Assembly (NCBI RefSeq): GCF_003298775.1 | Contig: NZ_QNTQ01000001.1 | Span: 310,001-374,000 of the forward strand | Origin: Rhodosalinus halophilus | GTDB lineage: Bacteria > Pseudomonadota > Alphaproteobacteria > Rhodobacterales > Rhodobacteraceae | DNA: 64,000 nt | Reading direction: 5' to 3' | In this document: positions 9,599 through 18,240 of the stretch, piece after piece | How the letters are laid out: each line of letters begins with the position of its first letter | Position numbering within the stretch: the first letter of the stretch is position 1 | Program-made: the position numbers and the translations under genes | Notes under the pieces: generated by a model | Seen by the model: only the letters and a program-made list of their open reading frames with translations | Told to the model about the DNA's origin: nothing | The model's database searches: none

Positions 9599-11776
9599 AT
9601 GACCGACGCCGCCCTGCACGCCCCCGCCCCCGACGTGCGCGCCCGCCCCAAGCTGGAGGGCGGCAAGCGCTTCGTCATGCACACCGATTTCGCGCCCGCG
9701 GGCGACCAGCCCACCGCCATCGCGGAGCTGTCCGAAGGCGTCGAGAGCGGCGAGCGCGACCAGGTGCTGCTGGGCGCCACCGGCACCGGCAAGACCTACA
9801 CCATGGCCAAGGTGATCGAGGAGACGCAGAGGCCGGCGATCATCCTCGCCCCCAACAAGACGCTGGCCGCGCAGCTTTACGGCGAATTCAAGGGCTTCTT
9901 CCCCGACAACGCGGTGGAATACTTCGTCAGCTACTACGACTACTACCAGCCCGAGGCCTACGTCCCGCGCAGCGACACCTACATCGAGAAGGAAAGCCAG
10001 ATCAACGAACAGATCGACCGGATGCGCCACTCGGCCACCCGGGCGCTCTTGGAACGGGACGACGTGATCATCGTGGCCTCCGTCTCCTGCATCTACGGCA
10101 TCGGCTCGGTGGAGACCTACGGCGCGATGACCCAGGACCTGAAGGCGGGCGAGTCCTACGACCAGCGCGCCATCATCGCCGACCTCGTCGCCCAGCAGTA
10201 CAAGCGCAACGACGCGGCCTTCTACCGCGGCTGCTTCCGCGTGCGGGGCGACGTGCTCGAGCTCTGGCCGGCGCACCTCGAGGATCGCGCCTGGCGGCTG
10301 AGCTTCTTCGGCGAGGAGCTCGAATCGATCACCGAGTTCGACCCGCTGACGGGCGAGCGCACGGGCACCTTCGAGCAGATCCGCGTCTACGCCAACTCGC
10401 ACTACGTCACGCCCAAGCCCACGCTGCAACAGGCCATCGTCAACATCCGCAAGGAACTGCGCCAGCGGCTCGACCAGCTGGTGAACGAGGGCAAGCTGCT
10501 GGAAGCCCAGCGGCTGGAGCAGCGCACAAACTTCGACCTCGAGATGCTGGAGGCCACGGGCGTCTGCAACGGGATCGAGAACTACTCGCGCTACCTCACC
10601 GGCCGCGCGCCGGGCGAGCCGCCCCCCACCCTCTTCGAGTTCATCCCCGACACGGCGATCGTCTTCGCCGACGAGAGCCACGTGACCGTGCCGCAGATCG
10701 GCGGAATGTACCGCGGCGACTACCGGCGCAAGTTCACCCTGGCCGAGCACGGCTTCCGCCTGCCCTCCTGCATGGACAACCGCCCCCTCAAGTTCGAGGA
10801 ATGGGACGCCATGCGCCCGCAGTCGGTCTTCGTCTCCGCCACGCCGGGGCCGTGGGAGATGGAGCAGACCGGCGGGGTCTTCACCGAACAGGTGATCCGC
10901 CCCACGGGCCTTCTCGACCCGCCGGTGGAGATCCGCCCGGTGGAGATGCAGGTGGACGACCTGCTCGACGAGGTGCGCAAGGTCGCCGCCCGCGGCTACC
11001 GCACGCTCTGCACCACGCTGACCAAGCGCATGGCGGAGGATCTGACCGAATACCTGCACGAGCAAGGGATCAAGGTCCGCTACATGCACTCCGACATCGA
11101 CACCATCGAGCGCATCGAGATCCTGCGCGACCTGCGGCTGGGCGCCTTCGACGTGCTGGTGGGCATCAACCTGCTGCGCGAGGGGCTGGACATCCCCGAA
11201 TGCGGGCTGGTGGCGATCCTGGACGCGGACAAGGAGGGCTTCCTGCGGTCCGAGACCTCGCTGATCCAGACCATCGGGCGGGCGGCGCGCAACGCCGAGG
11301 GCAAGGTGATCATGTATGCCGACCGCGTGACGGGAAGCATGGAGCGCGCCATCGCCGAGACCGACCGCCGCCGCGCCAAGCAGCTCGCCTACAACGAGGA
11401 ACACGGGATCACCCCCGCCACCGTGAAGAAGAACGTCGAGGACATCCTCGCCGGGCTCTACAAGGGCGACGTGGACATGAACCGCGTGACGGCGAAGATC
11501 GACAAGCCGCTGGTCGGCGCCAACCTTCAGGCCCACCTCGACGGGCTGAGAACGGACATGCGCAAGGCCGCCGAGAACCTGGAGTTCGAGGAAGCCGCGC
11601 GCTTGCGCGACGAGATCAAGCGGCTGGAGGCCGTGGACCTCGCCGTCCACGACGACCCGCTGGCCCGGCAGCAGGCGGTGGAGAAGGCCAGCGACGAGGC
11701 CGTGGGGAAGAGCGGGCGGTCAACGGCAGGGCGTGCGGGGCAGCGAGGGGGGAACGTGAAGCGGCGGGGGAGGTAG
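9599..11776 (+). CDS. uvrB: UvrABC excinuclease subunit B
   Basis: 725-aa DNA repair helicase-like subunit. It has Walker [11 protein letters not shown], the beta-hairpin segment [12 protein letters not shown] that inserts between strands at lesions, the DESH motif, helicase motifs V and VI ([14 protein letters not shown]) and a C-terminal UVR motif (LRDEIKRLE) that contacts UvrC. Residues after about 690 are low-complexity. AAGGAG lies 9 bp before ATG 9599. The TAG stop codon is the second to fourth base of the first copy of a palindromic repeat (GTAGGGTGCGTG), so the repeat has set the end of the protein. No clear LexA operator was found in the 299 bp upstream. Confidence 0.97.
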   Translation: MTDAALHAPAPDVRARPKLEGGKRFVMHTDFAPAGDQPTAIAELSEGVESGERDQVLLGATGTGKTYTMAKVIEETQRPAIILAPNKTLAAQLYGEFKGFFPDNAVEYFVSYYDYYQPEAYVPRSDTYIEKESQINEQIDRMRHSATRALLERDDVIIVASVSCIYGIGSVETYGAMTQDLKAGESYDQRAIIADLVAQQYKRNDAAFYRGCFRVRGDVLELWPAHLEDRAWRLSFFGEELESITEFDPLTGERTGTFEQIRVYANSHYVTPKPTLQQAIVNIRKELRQRLDQLVNEGKLLEAQRLEQRTNFDLEMLEATGVCNGIENYSRYLTGRAPGEPPPTLFEFIPDTAIVFADESHVTVPQIGGMYRGDYRRKFTLAEHGFRLPSCMDNRPLKFEEWDAMRPQSVFVSATPGPWEMEQTGGVFTEQVIRPTGLLDPPVEIRPVEMQVDDLLDEVRKVAARGYRTLCTTLTKRMAEDLTEYLHEQGIKVRYMHSDIDTIERIEILRDLRLGAFDVLVGINLLREGLDIPECGLVAILDADKEGFLRSETSLIQTIGRAARNAEGKVIMYADRVTGSMERAIAETDRRRAKQLAYNEEHGITPATVKKNVEDILAGLYKGDVDMNRVTAKIDKPLVGANLQAHLDGLRTDMRKAAENLEFEEAARLRDEIKRLEAVDLAVHDDPLARQQAVEKASDEAVGKSGRSTAGRAGQRGGNVKRRGR

Positions 11777-11798
11777 GGTGCGTGCTCGCCACGCACCC
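11773..11798. repeat. Palindromic intergenic repeat, copy 1
   Basis: Reads GTAGGGTGCGTG, a 5-nt loop, then CACGCACCC. It is the most diverged of five copies within 812 bp and supplies the uvrB stop codon. Confidence 0.8.
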
Positions 11799-11816
11799 CG
11801 CGCCATTCCCGGAAAA

Positions 11817-11840
11817 GGTGCGTGAGATCACGCACCCTAC
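11817..11840. repeat. Palindromic intergenic repeat, copy 2
   Basis: GGTGCGTGAGATCACGCACC followed by CTAC; identical to copy 5. Confidence 0.85.
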
Positions 11841-11905
11841 ACGTCCGCCGCAGCCGGGCAGCGCCTCACCGGAGCGCGGCATGCCTCCGTCCGATGGACC
11901 ACCAC

Positions 11906-11930
11906 GGGTGCGTGCGATCACGCACCCTAC
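11906..11930. repeat. Palindromic intergenic repeat, copy 3
   Basis: Same arms as copy 2 with one central difference (GTGCGATCAC instead of GTGAGATCAC), followed by CCTAC. Lies 45 bp before the start of the small secreted protein gene. Confidence 0.85.
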
Positions 11931-11975
11931 GCCCGGCCCCATGGCCGGGGCGCACGCCCGTCCTATCTCCCAATC

Positions 11976-12404
11976 ATGCGCCTCGCCCTCGCTCTCTGCC
12001 TCCTCGCCGGCCCGCTCCACGCCTGGGAGTTCTCGGCCGATCCCCTCTGCACCCTCTCCCACGCGACGGAGGAGGCGGCGGTGGTCGTGACCCACGATCC
12101 CGCCATTCCCGAATACGCCATCACCATCACCCGGGCGGGCGCGCCCTGGCCCGAGGGGCCGGTCTTCGCCATCCGCTTCGACGGGCCGCACGGCCTCACG
12201 ATCTCCACCACGCGCCACAGCCTGGGCGCGGGCGGGCGCGCGCTCACCGTCACCGATCGCGGCTTCGGCAATGTGCTCGACGGGCTTCAGTTCAACGACA
12301 CCGCCACCGCACTCCTCGGCGGCGCGGCGGTGCCCTTCCCCCTCGAAGGTGCGGCGGAGCCGGTCGCGCGGTTCCGCGCCTGCGCCGCCGCGCCCGTCGC
12401 CTGA
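11976..12404 (+). CDS. Small secreted hypothetical protein
   Basis: 142 residues with a clear Sec signal peptide (MRLALALCLLAGPLHA, cleavage before WEF). The mature domain looks all-beta with two cysteines (one in DPLCTLSH, one near the C-terminus in FRACAA) that could form a disulfide in the periplasm. I do not recognise the function; similar short proteins occur after uvrB in other Rhodobacteraceae, as far as I recall. The gene sits between repeat copies 3 and 4, so it is flanked on both sides by the palindromic element. Confidence 0.75.
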   Translation: MRLALALCLLAGPLHAWEFSADPLCTLSHATEEAAVVVTHDPAIPEYAITITRAGAPWPEGPVFAIRFDGPHGLTISTTRHSLGAGGRALTVTDRGFGNVLDGLQFNDTATALLGGAAVPFPLEGAAEPVARFRACAAAPVA

Positions 12405-12513
12405 GCGTCCTGCGCGCAGGGCCTCCCCGCCAGACTCGGCATCAGGCGGCCGGGAGAGGGATCGTGCGGAGCGCCCCCGGGGGTCTGCTCGCCACGCAAC
12501 GCGGGCGGTTCCC

Positions 12514-12541
12514 GTAGGGTGCGTGATATCACGCACCCTAC
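12514..12541. repeat. Palindromic intergenic repeat, copy 4 (perfect)
   Basis: A perfect 28-bp palindrome: GTAGGGTGCGTGAT followed by its exact reverse complement. It is the full-length form of the element. Confidence 0.9.
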
Positions 12542-12560
12542 GGGGTCTGGCCGGCGTTTC

Positions 12561-12584
12561 GGTGCGTGAGATCACGCACCCTAC
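12561..12584. repeat. Palindromic intergenic repeat, copy 5
   Basis: Identical to copy 2, 19 bp after copy 4 and 12 bp from the stop of the convergent zinc-ribbon gene. Confidence 0.85.
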
Positions 12585-12596
12585 GGCGCGGGCCGC

Positions 12597-12848
12597 TCAG
12601 AAATCGAACAATTCGTCGAGGAAGCCGCCGCGTTTCTTCTTCTTGCGATAGCCGCTGTCGCGGTGGTCCTCGTCATAGACCGGACGGGCGGCTTGCGCCT
12701 GCGGGGCCATCTGCGCGGCGCTGCGCTCGATGATCTTGTCGAGTTCGCCGCGGTCGAGCCAGACGCCGCGGCACTGCGGGCAATAGTCGATCTCGACCCC
12801 GCTGCGCTCGGTCATCACCAGTTCGGTTCCGTCGATCGGGCACTGCAT
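12597..12848 (-). CDS. TFIIB-type zinc-ribbon protein
   Basis: 83-aa protein. The N-terminal half is a zinc ribbon of the zf-TFIIB family: CPIDG at residue 3 and CPQC-x-GVWLDRGEL, giving three or four zinc ligands. The C-terminal half has a lysine/arginine run (RKKKKRGG) and ends in FLDELFDF, an acidic-aromatic tail. Such proteins are common and uncharacterised; nucleic-acid or protein binding is plausible. The ribosome-binding site is AAGGAGAG before ATG 12848. Confidence 0.85.
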   Translation of the reverse strand: MQCPIDGTELVMTERSGVEIDYCPQCRGVWLDRGELDKIIERSAAQMAPQAQAARPVYDEDHRDSGYRKKKKRGGFLDELFDF

Positions 12849-12986
12849 GGGGCTCTCCTTGATCATCGCGTCCGCCCTCAAGATGGGTCTCGCGCCCCGT
12901 CCGGGCAAGGCGGGCCGGCGGCGCGGCCGGCGCGGGCTTCCGCACCGTCAGCCCGGGTGCTAGCCTGCCCGCGGGGAGGACGGGCG

Positions 12987-13040
12987 ATGCAGGCGCCGAG
13001 GGCAGAGGCCGGAGACCAGCGCGCGGGGCGCCGGGGATGA
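12987..13040 (+). CDS. Possible 17-codon leader peptide before dctM
   Basis: A short ORF begins with ATG 12987, preceded by a strong GGGGAGGA ribosome-binding site at a good distance. It encodes MQAPRAEAGDQRAGRRG and its TGA overlaps the dctM start as ATGA (13037-13040). dctM itself has only a weak GGGG upstream. The arrangement fits translational coupling through a leader peptide. It may instead be chance, and no peptide homology is known to me. Confidence 0.4.
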   Translation: MQAPRAEAGDQRAGRRG

Positions 13041-14326
13041 TTCAGCTTGTCCCGGTCGTGGCGCTGCTTCTGCTGGCCTCGGGGCTGGCCCTCGCCTACG
13101 TGATCGGCGGTTCGGCGGTGCTGGCCTTTCTCGCGCTCGACCAGGGGCGCTACCTCGCCATCCTGCCGCAGCAGATCTTCTCGAAGATCGACGTCTTCGC
13201 GCTGATGGCGATGCCGCTCTTCATCCTTGCGGGCGAGCTGATGAACCGCGGCGGCGTCACCCGCGTGCTGATCGACGCGGCGATGGTTCTTGTGGGCCGG
13301 GTGCGCGGCGGGTTGGGCCACGTCAACATCCTGACCTCGGTGTTCTTCGCGGGCATCTCGGGCTCGGCGGTGGCGGATTCGGCGGCGCTGTCGAACACGC
13401 TGGTGCCGGCGATGCGCGAGCGGGGCTATTCGCTGCCCTACGCGGGCGCGATCACCGCGGGCTCCTCGATCATCGGGCCGATCGTGCCGCCCTCGATCAT
13501 CCTGATCTTCTACGGCGCACTGATGCAGACCTCGGTGACCGCGCTCTTTCTCGCCGGCATCCTCCCGGGGCTGCTGCTGGCGGGCGCGCTCATGGTCGTC
13601 AACGCCGTCTGGGCGCAGGCCGCGGGGCATCCGCGGCTGGAGCGGGACGAGGTGCCGCCCGCGGGGCGCACGCTGCTGCGCGCCCTGCCAGCGCTGTCGC
13701 TGCCCCTCGTCATCCTGGGCGGGATCGTCTTCGGCTGGATGACGCCGACCGAGGCCGCGGCGGTGGCCGTGCTGGTGGCGCTGGGCGCGGGTCGCTTCTA
13801 CGGCGGGCTGCCGGCCTCCGAGGTGCTGGAAGCGCTGCGCCGGGCGGCGATGCTGTCGGGCTCGATCTTCATCATCATCTCGGCGGCGGCCGCGCTGGGC
13901 TATCTCGCCGCGCTGGAGCGCATCCCGGACATGCTGGGCCAATGGGTGGCCGACATGGGGCTGGGGCCGGTCGAATACATGATCGCGCTCAACGTGCTCT
14001 TCCTCCTCGCCGGCATGGTGCTCGACATCCCCGTGGCGCTGGCGCTGCTGGTGCCGCTGCTGGCGCCCGTGGCGCTCGCGCAGGGGGCGGATCCCGTGCA
14101 CCTCGGGATCGTGCTCTGTTTCAACCTCTGCATCGGGCTGGTCTCGCCGCCGCTCGGCGGCTGTCTGCTGGTGATCTCGGCGGTGACGGGCGTGAACTAC
14201 TGGCGGCTGGCCGCCGCGGTGCTGCCCTTCGTGGCGGTGCAGATCGGGGTGCTGGCGGTGCTGGTCGGGGTGCCCGAGATCAGCCTCTGGCTGCCGCGGG
14301 CCTTCGGGCTCGCGGGAGGCGGTTAG
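13037..14326 (+). CDS. TRAP transporter large permease (DctM)
   Basis: 429-aa polytopic inner-membrane protein with about 12 hydrophobic helices and DctM hallmarks: MPLFILAGELMNRGG, the FFAGISGSAVADSAAL segment, a GSSIIGPIVPPS loop and LVSPPLGGCLLVIS. It forms the sodium-coupled channel of a TRAP importer for carboxylates or other small organic anions. It is unusual in being first in its operon, since order P-Q-M is the common one. The next gene, dctP, starts 25 bp downstream. Confidence 0.92.
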   Translation: MIQLVPVVALLLLASGLALAYVIGGSAVLAFLALDQGRYLAILPQQIFSKIDVFALMAMPLFILAGELMNRGGVTRVLIDAAMVLVGRVRGGLGHVNILTSVFFAGISGSAVADSAALSNTLVPAMRERGYSLPYAGAITAGSSIIGPIVPPSIILIFYGALMQTSVTALFLAGILPGLLLAGALMVVNAVWAQAAGHPRLERDEVPPAGRTLLRALPALSLPLVILGGIVFGWMTPTEAAAVAVLVALGAGRFYGGLPASEVLEALRRAAMLSGSIFIIISAAAALGYLAALERIPDMLGQWVADMGLGPVEYMIALNVLFLLAGMVLDIPVALALLVPLLAPVALAQGADPVHLGIVLCFNLCIGLVSPPLGGCLLVISAVTGVNYWRLAAAVLPFVAVQIGVLAVLVGVPEISLWLPRAFGLAGGG

Positions 14327-14351
14327 CGAAGTCCAACCAAGGGAGAGAGAG

Positions 14352-15332
14352 ATGAGACACGTCAATCTGCTGAAGGGCGCCACGGTCGCGGCGGCGCTGA
14401 CGCTCGCGCCGGCCGCGCAGGCCCAGGTCAAGGTCGCGCTCGACAGCCCGCCGGACCTCGAGGGGTCGGGCAGCTATGTCTGGGCGCACAGCTTCGTCAA
14501 TTACCTGAACGAGAACGGGATGGAGGCCGAGGAGTTCGCGCGCGGCGCGCTGGGCGGCGACGACGAGCTCTTCGACCAGGTGAGCCAGGGGCTGCTGGAA
14601 GTCTCCATGTCGCCGCTCAACATCGTCGGCTCGATCGACAAGCTGATCTTCGGGCTGCGGCTGCCCTACTTCTTCAAGGACATGGAAGAGGTGGACCGCG
14701 CGCTCGAAGAGGGCGGCATGCTCGAGCGGATCAACGCGGCGACCACCGACGCGGGCGTGCGCGTGCTGTCGGTCAATGTGGTCGGCGAGGCGACCGGCAT
14801 CTTCAACACGAAAAAGCCGGTCAACTCGGTGGCCGACATGGAGGGGCTGCGGATGCGCGCCCTCGACGAAAGCCAGATCGAGCTCTACCAGGCCTGGGGC
14901 GCGACCGGCACCATCGTGAGCTGGGCCGAGGTGCCCAATGCGCTGCAGACCGGCGTGGCCGACGGTTATCTAAATCCCGCCTTCGTCCCGCTCCTCTTCG
15001 GGCACACCGACTTCATCAGGTATTTCACCGACGCCCGCATCGCGCCCTCCCTGCGCATCACCATCGCGTCGGAGGACTGGTATCAGGGCCTGAGCGAGGA
15101 GGACCGCGCCACGGTGGACGCCGCTGTCGAGGCGGCGACCGAGGCGAACCGCGAATGGCTGGGCACCCAGGCCGCGGTGATCGGCAAGCTGCGCGAGGCG
15201 GGCGTCGAGGTCACGGAGCTGTCGGAGGCCGCGCGCGCCGAGTTCCGCGAGGCCTCGGCCACGGCCTACGACAGCTGGCCGCTCTCGGCGGAGCAGATCG
15301 ACGCCTGGGAAGCCGCCAAGTCGGGGAACTGA
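14352..15332 (+). CDS. TRAP transporter substrate-binding protein (DctP)
   Basis: 326 residues with a Sec signal peptide (cleavage after AQA, near residue 24). The DctP fold is indicated by the GALGGDDELFDQVSQG segment, GLRMRA (with the conserved arginine that usually contacts a substrate carboxylate), and GVADGYLNPA. It captures substrate in the periplasm and delivers it to the DctQM permease. The ribosome-binding site AGGGAGAGAG precedes the ATG. The neighbouring MlrC-like hydrolase hints at a peptide or modified amino acid substrate, which is inference. Confidence 0.9.
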   Translation: MRHVNLLKGATVAAALTLAPAAQAQVKVALDSPPDLEGSGSYVWAHSFVNYLNENGMEAEEFARGALGGDDELFDQVSQGLLEVSMSPLNIVGSIDKLIFGLRLPYFFKDMEEVDRALEEGGMLERINAATTDAGVRVLSVNVVGEATGIFNTKKPVNSVADMEGLRMRALDESQIELYQAWGATGTIVSWAEVPNALQTGVADGYLNPAFVPLLFGHTDFIRYFTDARIAPSLRITIASEDWYQGLSEEDRATVDAAVEAATEANREWLGTQAAVIGKLREAGVEVTELSEAARAEFREASATAYDSWPLSAEQIDAWEAAKSGN

Positions 15333-15336
15333 GGCC

Positions 15337-15900
15337 ATGCGGGCGGCGGCGCGCGCGCTCGACCGGCTGTCGGCGATGCTCAACGGCATCGCGCTCTGGG
15401 GCGCGGTGCTGGCCGTGGCCGTGATGGTCGGCGCGGCGGCGTGGCAGGTCGTCGCCCGCTACATCCTAGACAGCCCGCCCGTCTGGACCGAGGAGGCCGC
15501 GCGCCGCGCGATGGTCTGGGCGGGGATGCTTGGGGCCTCGGCCGCCTTCCGCGCGCGCAGCGATCCCACGCTCTTTCCCGCCATGCGCGAGATCGGCGGG
15601 GGCCCGGGCCTCGCGCTGGCCACGGTGCGCGGCCTGGGCGTCGTCCTCTTCGCCGCGCCGGTGATCTGGTTCAGCCTCTACGGCCCGAACATGAACCCCG
15701 CGCGCGGCTTTCTGGGCCGCAGCCTGGACCGCACGGCCGAGATGATCCCCGTCTCCATGATATGGTTCACCTCGGCCGTGCCCCTCGCCTTCACGCTCAT
15801 CCTGATCCACCTCGCCGCGGATCTCGCGCTGCGCGCCACCGGCCAGCACGGCCATCCGGCGCAGCCGGCCGATCCCGCCGCCACGGAGCCTGCCGAATGA
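15337..15900 (+). CDS. TRAP transporter small permease (DctQ)
   Basis: 187-aa protein with four predicted membrane helices and the DctQ pattern: a W-Q-V-VARYIL helix followed by WTEEAARRAMVW, which faces DctM. It begins 4 bp after the dctP stop and its own stop overlaps the next start as ATGA (15897-15900). The C-terminal 20 residues are a short proline/alanine tail. Confidence 0.9.
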   Translation: MRAAARALDRLSAMLNGIALWGAVLAVAVMVGAAAWQVVARYILDSPPVWTEEAARRAMVWAGMLGASAAFRARSDPTLFPAMREIGGGPGLALATVRGLGVVLFAAPVIWFSLYGPNMNPARGFLGRSLDRTAEMIPVSMIWFTSAVPLAFTLILIHLAADLALRATGQHGHPAQPADPAATEPAE

Positions 15901-17345
15901 AAGTCCTGATCGCCGCGCTGATCACCGAGACCAACAGCTTCTCGCCGCTGCCGACAGGGCGCATCGCCTTCGAGGAATCGGGCGTCTTTCACGGCGACGC
16001 GACGCGGCACCCGGTAAGCTACCAGACCGGCGCGCTGCATCGTTGGCGCGAGGCCGCCGAGACGCGCGGCTGGGTCGTGGCCGAGAGCCTCGCCGCCGCG
16101 GCGCAGCCGGCGGGGCCCACGGTGCGGCCGGTCTACGAGGGCTACCGCGACGAGATCCTGCGGGACGCAGAGACCGCGCAGCCCGACATCGTGCTGCTCT
16201 CGCTGCACGGCGCGATGATCGCGGACGGCTACCCCGACTGCGAGGGCGACCTGATCGCGCGCCTGCGCGCGCTGCTGCCCGAGGCGGTGATCGGCGCCAC
16301 GCTGGATCCGCACTGCCATCTGACCGAGGCGATGCTGGAGAACGCCACGGCGCTCGTCGCCTTCAAGGAATACCCGCATGTCGACATCCCCGCCCGCGCC
16401 GACGATCTCTTCGCGATCTGCGCGGATGCCGCGGAGGGGCGGACGCACCCCGTCATGGCGGAGTTCGACTGCCGCATGATCCTCGCCTATCCCACGCCCG
16501 AGGGGCCGATGCGCGACTTCGTGGACCGGCTCTTCGAGCGCGAGGCGCGGCCGGGCCTGCTGTCCGTCTCGCTCGCCCATGGCTTCCCTTGGGGCGATCA
16601 TCCGCGGACCGGCACGCGCGCCTTCGCCGTGGCCGACGGTGACGCGGAGCTGGCGGCGCGCACCGCGCGCGAGGTGGGGATGGACCTCTATGGCCTGCGT
16701 CACGCGCTCCACCAGCCGCAGGCCGACATCGCGCAGGCGCTCGAACTCGCCCTGCAGGCGCCCGACGGGCCGGTGGTGCTGGCCGACATGTCCGACAACC
16801 CCGGCGGCGGGGCGCCCTCGGACGCCACCTTCCTGCTGCGGGCCATCCTCGAGCGGGGGCTCAGCAACGTCGCCACGGGCATCTTCTGGGATCCGGTCGC
16901 GCTGCGGATGTGCCGCGAGGCGGGCGAAGGCGCGACGCTCGATCTGCGCCTCGGCGGCAAGTGCGGACCGATGTCGGGCGACCCGCTCGACCTGCGCGTG
17001 ACGGTCCGCAAGCTCGCCTCGGGTCTCACGCAGCGCTTCGGGGAACTGCCCGTCTCCCTGGGCCAGGCCGCCTGGATTGAGGCCGACGGCATCGACATCG
17101 TGCTCAACGACACCCGCACGCAGACCTTCCACCCCGAGGCCTTCACCGGCCTCGGCATCCCGCTCGCCGACCGCCGGATCGTCTGCGTGAAATCCTCGAA
17201 CCACTACCAGGCCGGATTCCGCCCGATCGCGGCGCGCATCGTGCCGGTGGCAACGCCGGGCGCCATCACGCCGGACTTCGCCGCGATCCCCTACCGGACC
17301 CGCACGCGTGACTATTTCCCGGCCGTCGCGGACCCGCTCGGATGA
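15897..17345 (+). CDS. M81-family metallopeptidase / microcystinase C-like hydrolase
   Basis: 482 residues, the usual length for MlrC-like proteins. Family motifs are ETNSFSPLPTG at the N-terminus, LLSLHGAM, the zinc-site segment LDPHCHLTEAM and DNPGGGAPSDATFLL in the C-terminal domain. MlrC of sphingomonads cleaves linearised microcystin peptides; most homologues beside transporters have unknown amide substrates. Coupling by ATGA to dctQ and to the following hydrolase implies that the compound imported by the TRAP system is its substrate (inference). Confidence 0.88.
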   Translation: MKVLIAALITETNSFSPLPTGRIAFEESGVFHGDATRHPVSYQTGALHRWREAAETRGWVVAESLAAAAQPAGPTVRPVYEGYRDEILRDAETAQPDIVLLSLHGAMIADGYPDCEGDLIARLRALLPEAVIGATLDPHCHLTEAMLENATALVAFKEYPHVDIPARADDLFAICADAAEGRTHPVMAEFDCRMILAYPTPEGPMRDFVDRLFEREARPGLLSVSLAHGFPWGDHPRTGTRAFAVADGDAELAARTAREVGMDLYGLRHALHQPQADIAQALELALQAPDGPVVLADMSDNPGGGAPSDATFLLRAILERGLSNVATGIFWDPVALRMCREAGEGATLDLRLGGKCGPMSGDPLDLRVTVRKLASGLTQRFGELPVSLGQAAWIEADGIDIVLNDTRTQTFHPEAFTGLGIPLADRRIVCVKSSNHYQAGFRPIAARIVPVATPGAITPDFAAIPYRTRTRDYFPAVADPLG

Positions 17346-18196
17346 CGGCCCTGATCGAGGCCCGCGACGCCTTCGCGGCGGCGCATCCAGAGGGCCGCGT
17401 CGCGCTCGGCGGCCGCGACTGGGGCGTGATCGAGGCCGGCGCGCCGGGCGCGTCCGGCCTCCTGCTCATTCCCGGCACGCTGGGCCGCGCCGACATCTTC
17501 TGGCAGCAGATCGCGGCGCTGGAGAGCCGTCTGCACCTCCTCGCGGTGAGCTATCCCGCGACGGGCGACATCGGCGCATGGACGCGCGACCTGCTGGAGC
17601 TGACCCGCGCCCGGGGCATGGCGACCTTCGCCGTGCTCGGCAGCTCGCTCGGCGGCTATCTCGCGCAGGCGCTGGCCGATTCCGCGCCCGACCGCGTGTC
17701 TCATCTCTTTGCGGCCAACACGCTCGCCTCGGCCGCGGGCCTCGACCAGCGGCCGCCCTATTCCTCGGATCTCGACGCGGCCCCGATCGAGCGGCTGCGC
17801 GAGGGTTTCGCGGGCGGGCTGCAGAACTGGGCCGCCGCGCACCCCGAGCAGGCGGGGCTCGTCGCGCTGCTGCTGGGCGAGGTGGGCGGCCGTATCCCGG
17901 AGCCCGAACTCCGGATGCGCCTCAAGGCGCTCAAGCAGGCGCCCGAACTGGGGAAGCCTGCGATCGACGGCGCGCGGACGACCGTCATCGAAGCCGCCGA
18001 CGACCCGCTGATCCCCGCGCCCATGCGCGAGGGCGTGCGCGCCCGTCTCCGGCCCGGCGTCACATGGCGCTTTCGCTGGGGCGGGCACTTCCCCTACGTC
18101 GTGCGCCCTCTCGCCTACACGGGCGTGATCGAGCGGACGCTGGGCCTCGCCGACCCGGGCGACGGCGTGCAACGGGGCGCGCTCCGCGAACTCTGA
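17342..18196 (+). CDS. Alpha/beta hydrolase
   Basis: 284-aa hydrolase-fold protein. The nucleophile elbow is GSSLGG, the oxyanion strand is LLLIPGTLG, the acid is probably the Asp in AADDPLIP and the catalytic His is in WGGHFPYV. No signal peptide, so cytoplasmic. It overlaps mlrC as ATGA (17342-17345) and ends the TRAP operon. It may act on the same imported compound. Its 3' end faces the second TRAP operon, whose last gene ends 44 bp away on the other strand. Confidence 0.85.
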   Translation: MTALIEARDAFAAAHPEGRVALGGRDWGVIEAGAPGASGLLLIPGTLGRADIFWQQIAALESRLHLLAVSYPATGDIGAWTRDLLELTRARGMATFAVLGSSLGGYLAQALADSAPDRVSHLFAANTLASAAGLDQRPPYSSDLDAAPIERLREGFAGGLQNWAAAHPEQAGLVALLLGEVGGRIPEPELRMRLKALKQAPELGKPAIDGARTTVIEAADDPLIPAPMREGVRARLRPGVTWRFRWGGHFPYVVRPLAYTGVIERTLGLADPGDGVQRGALREL

Positions 18197-18240
18197 TCGC
18201 GGCGCGCGCCGTCTGCCGGGCGCTGCCCTCCGCGCTCCGT

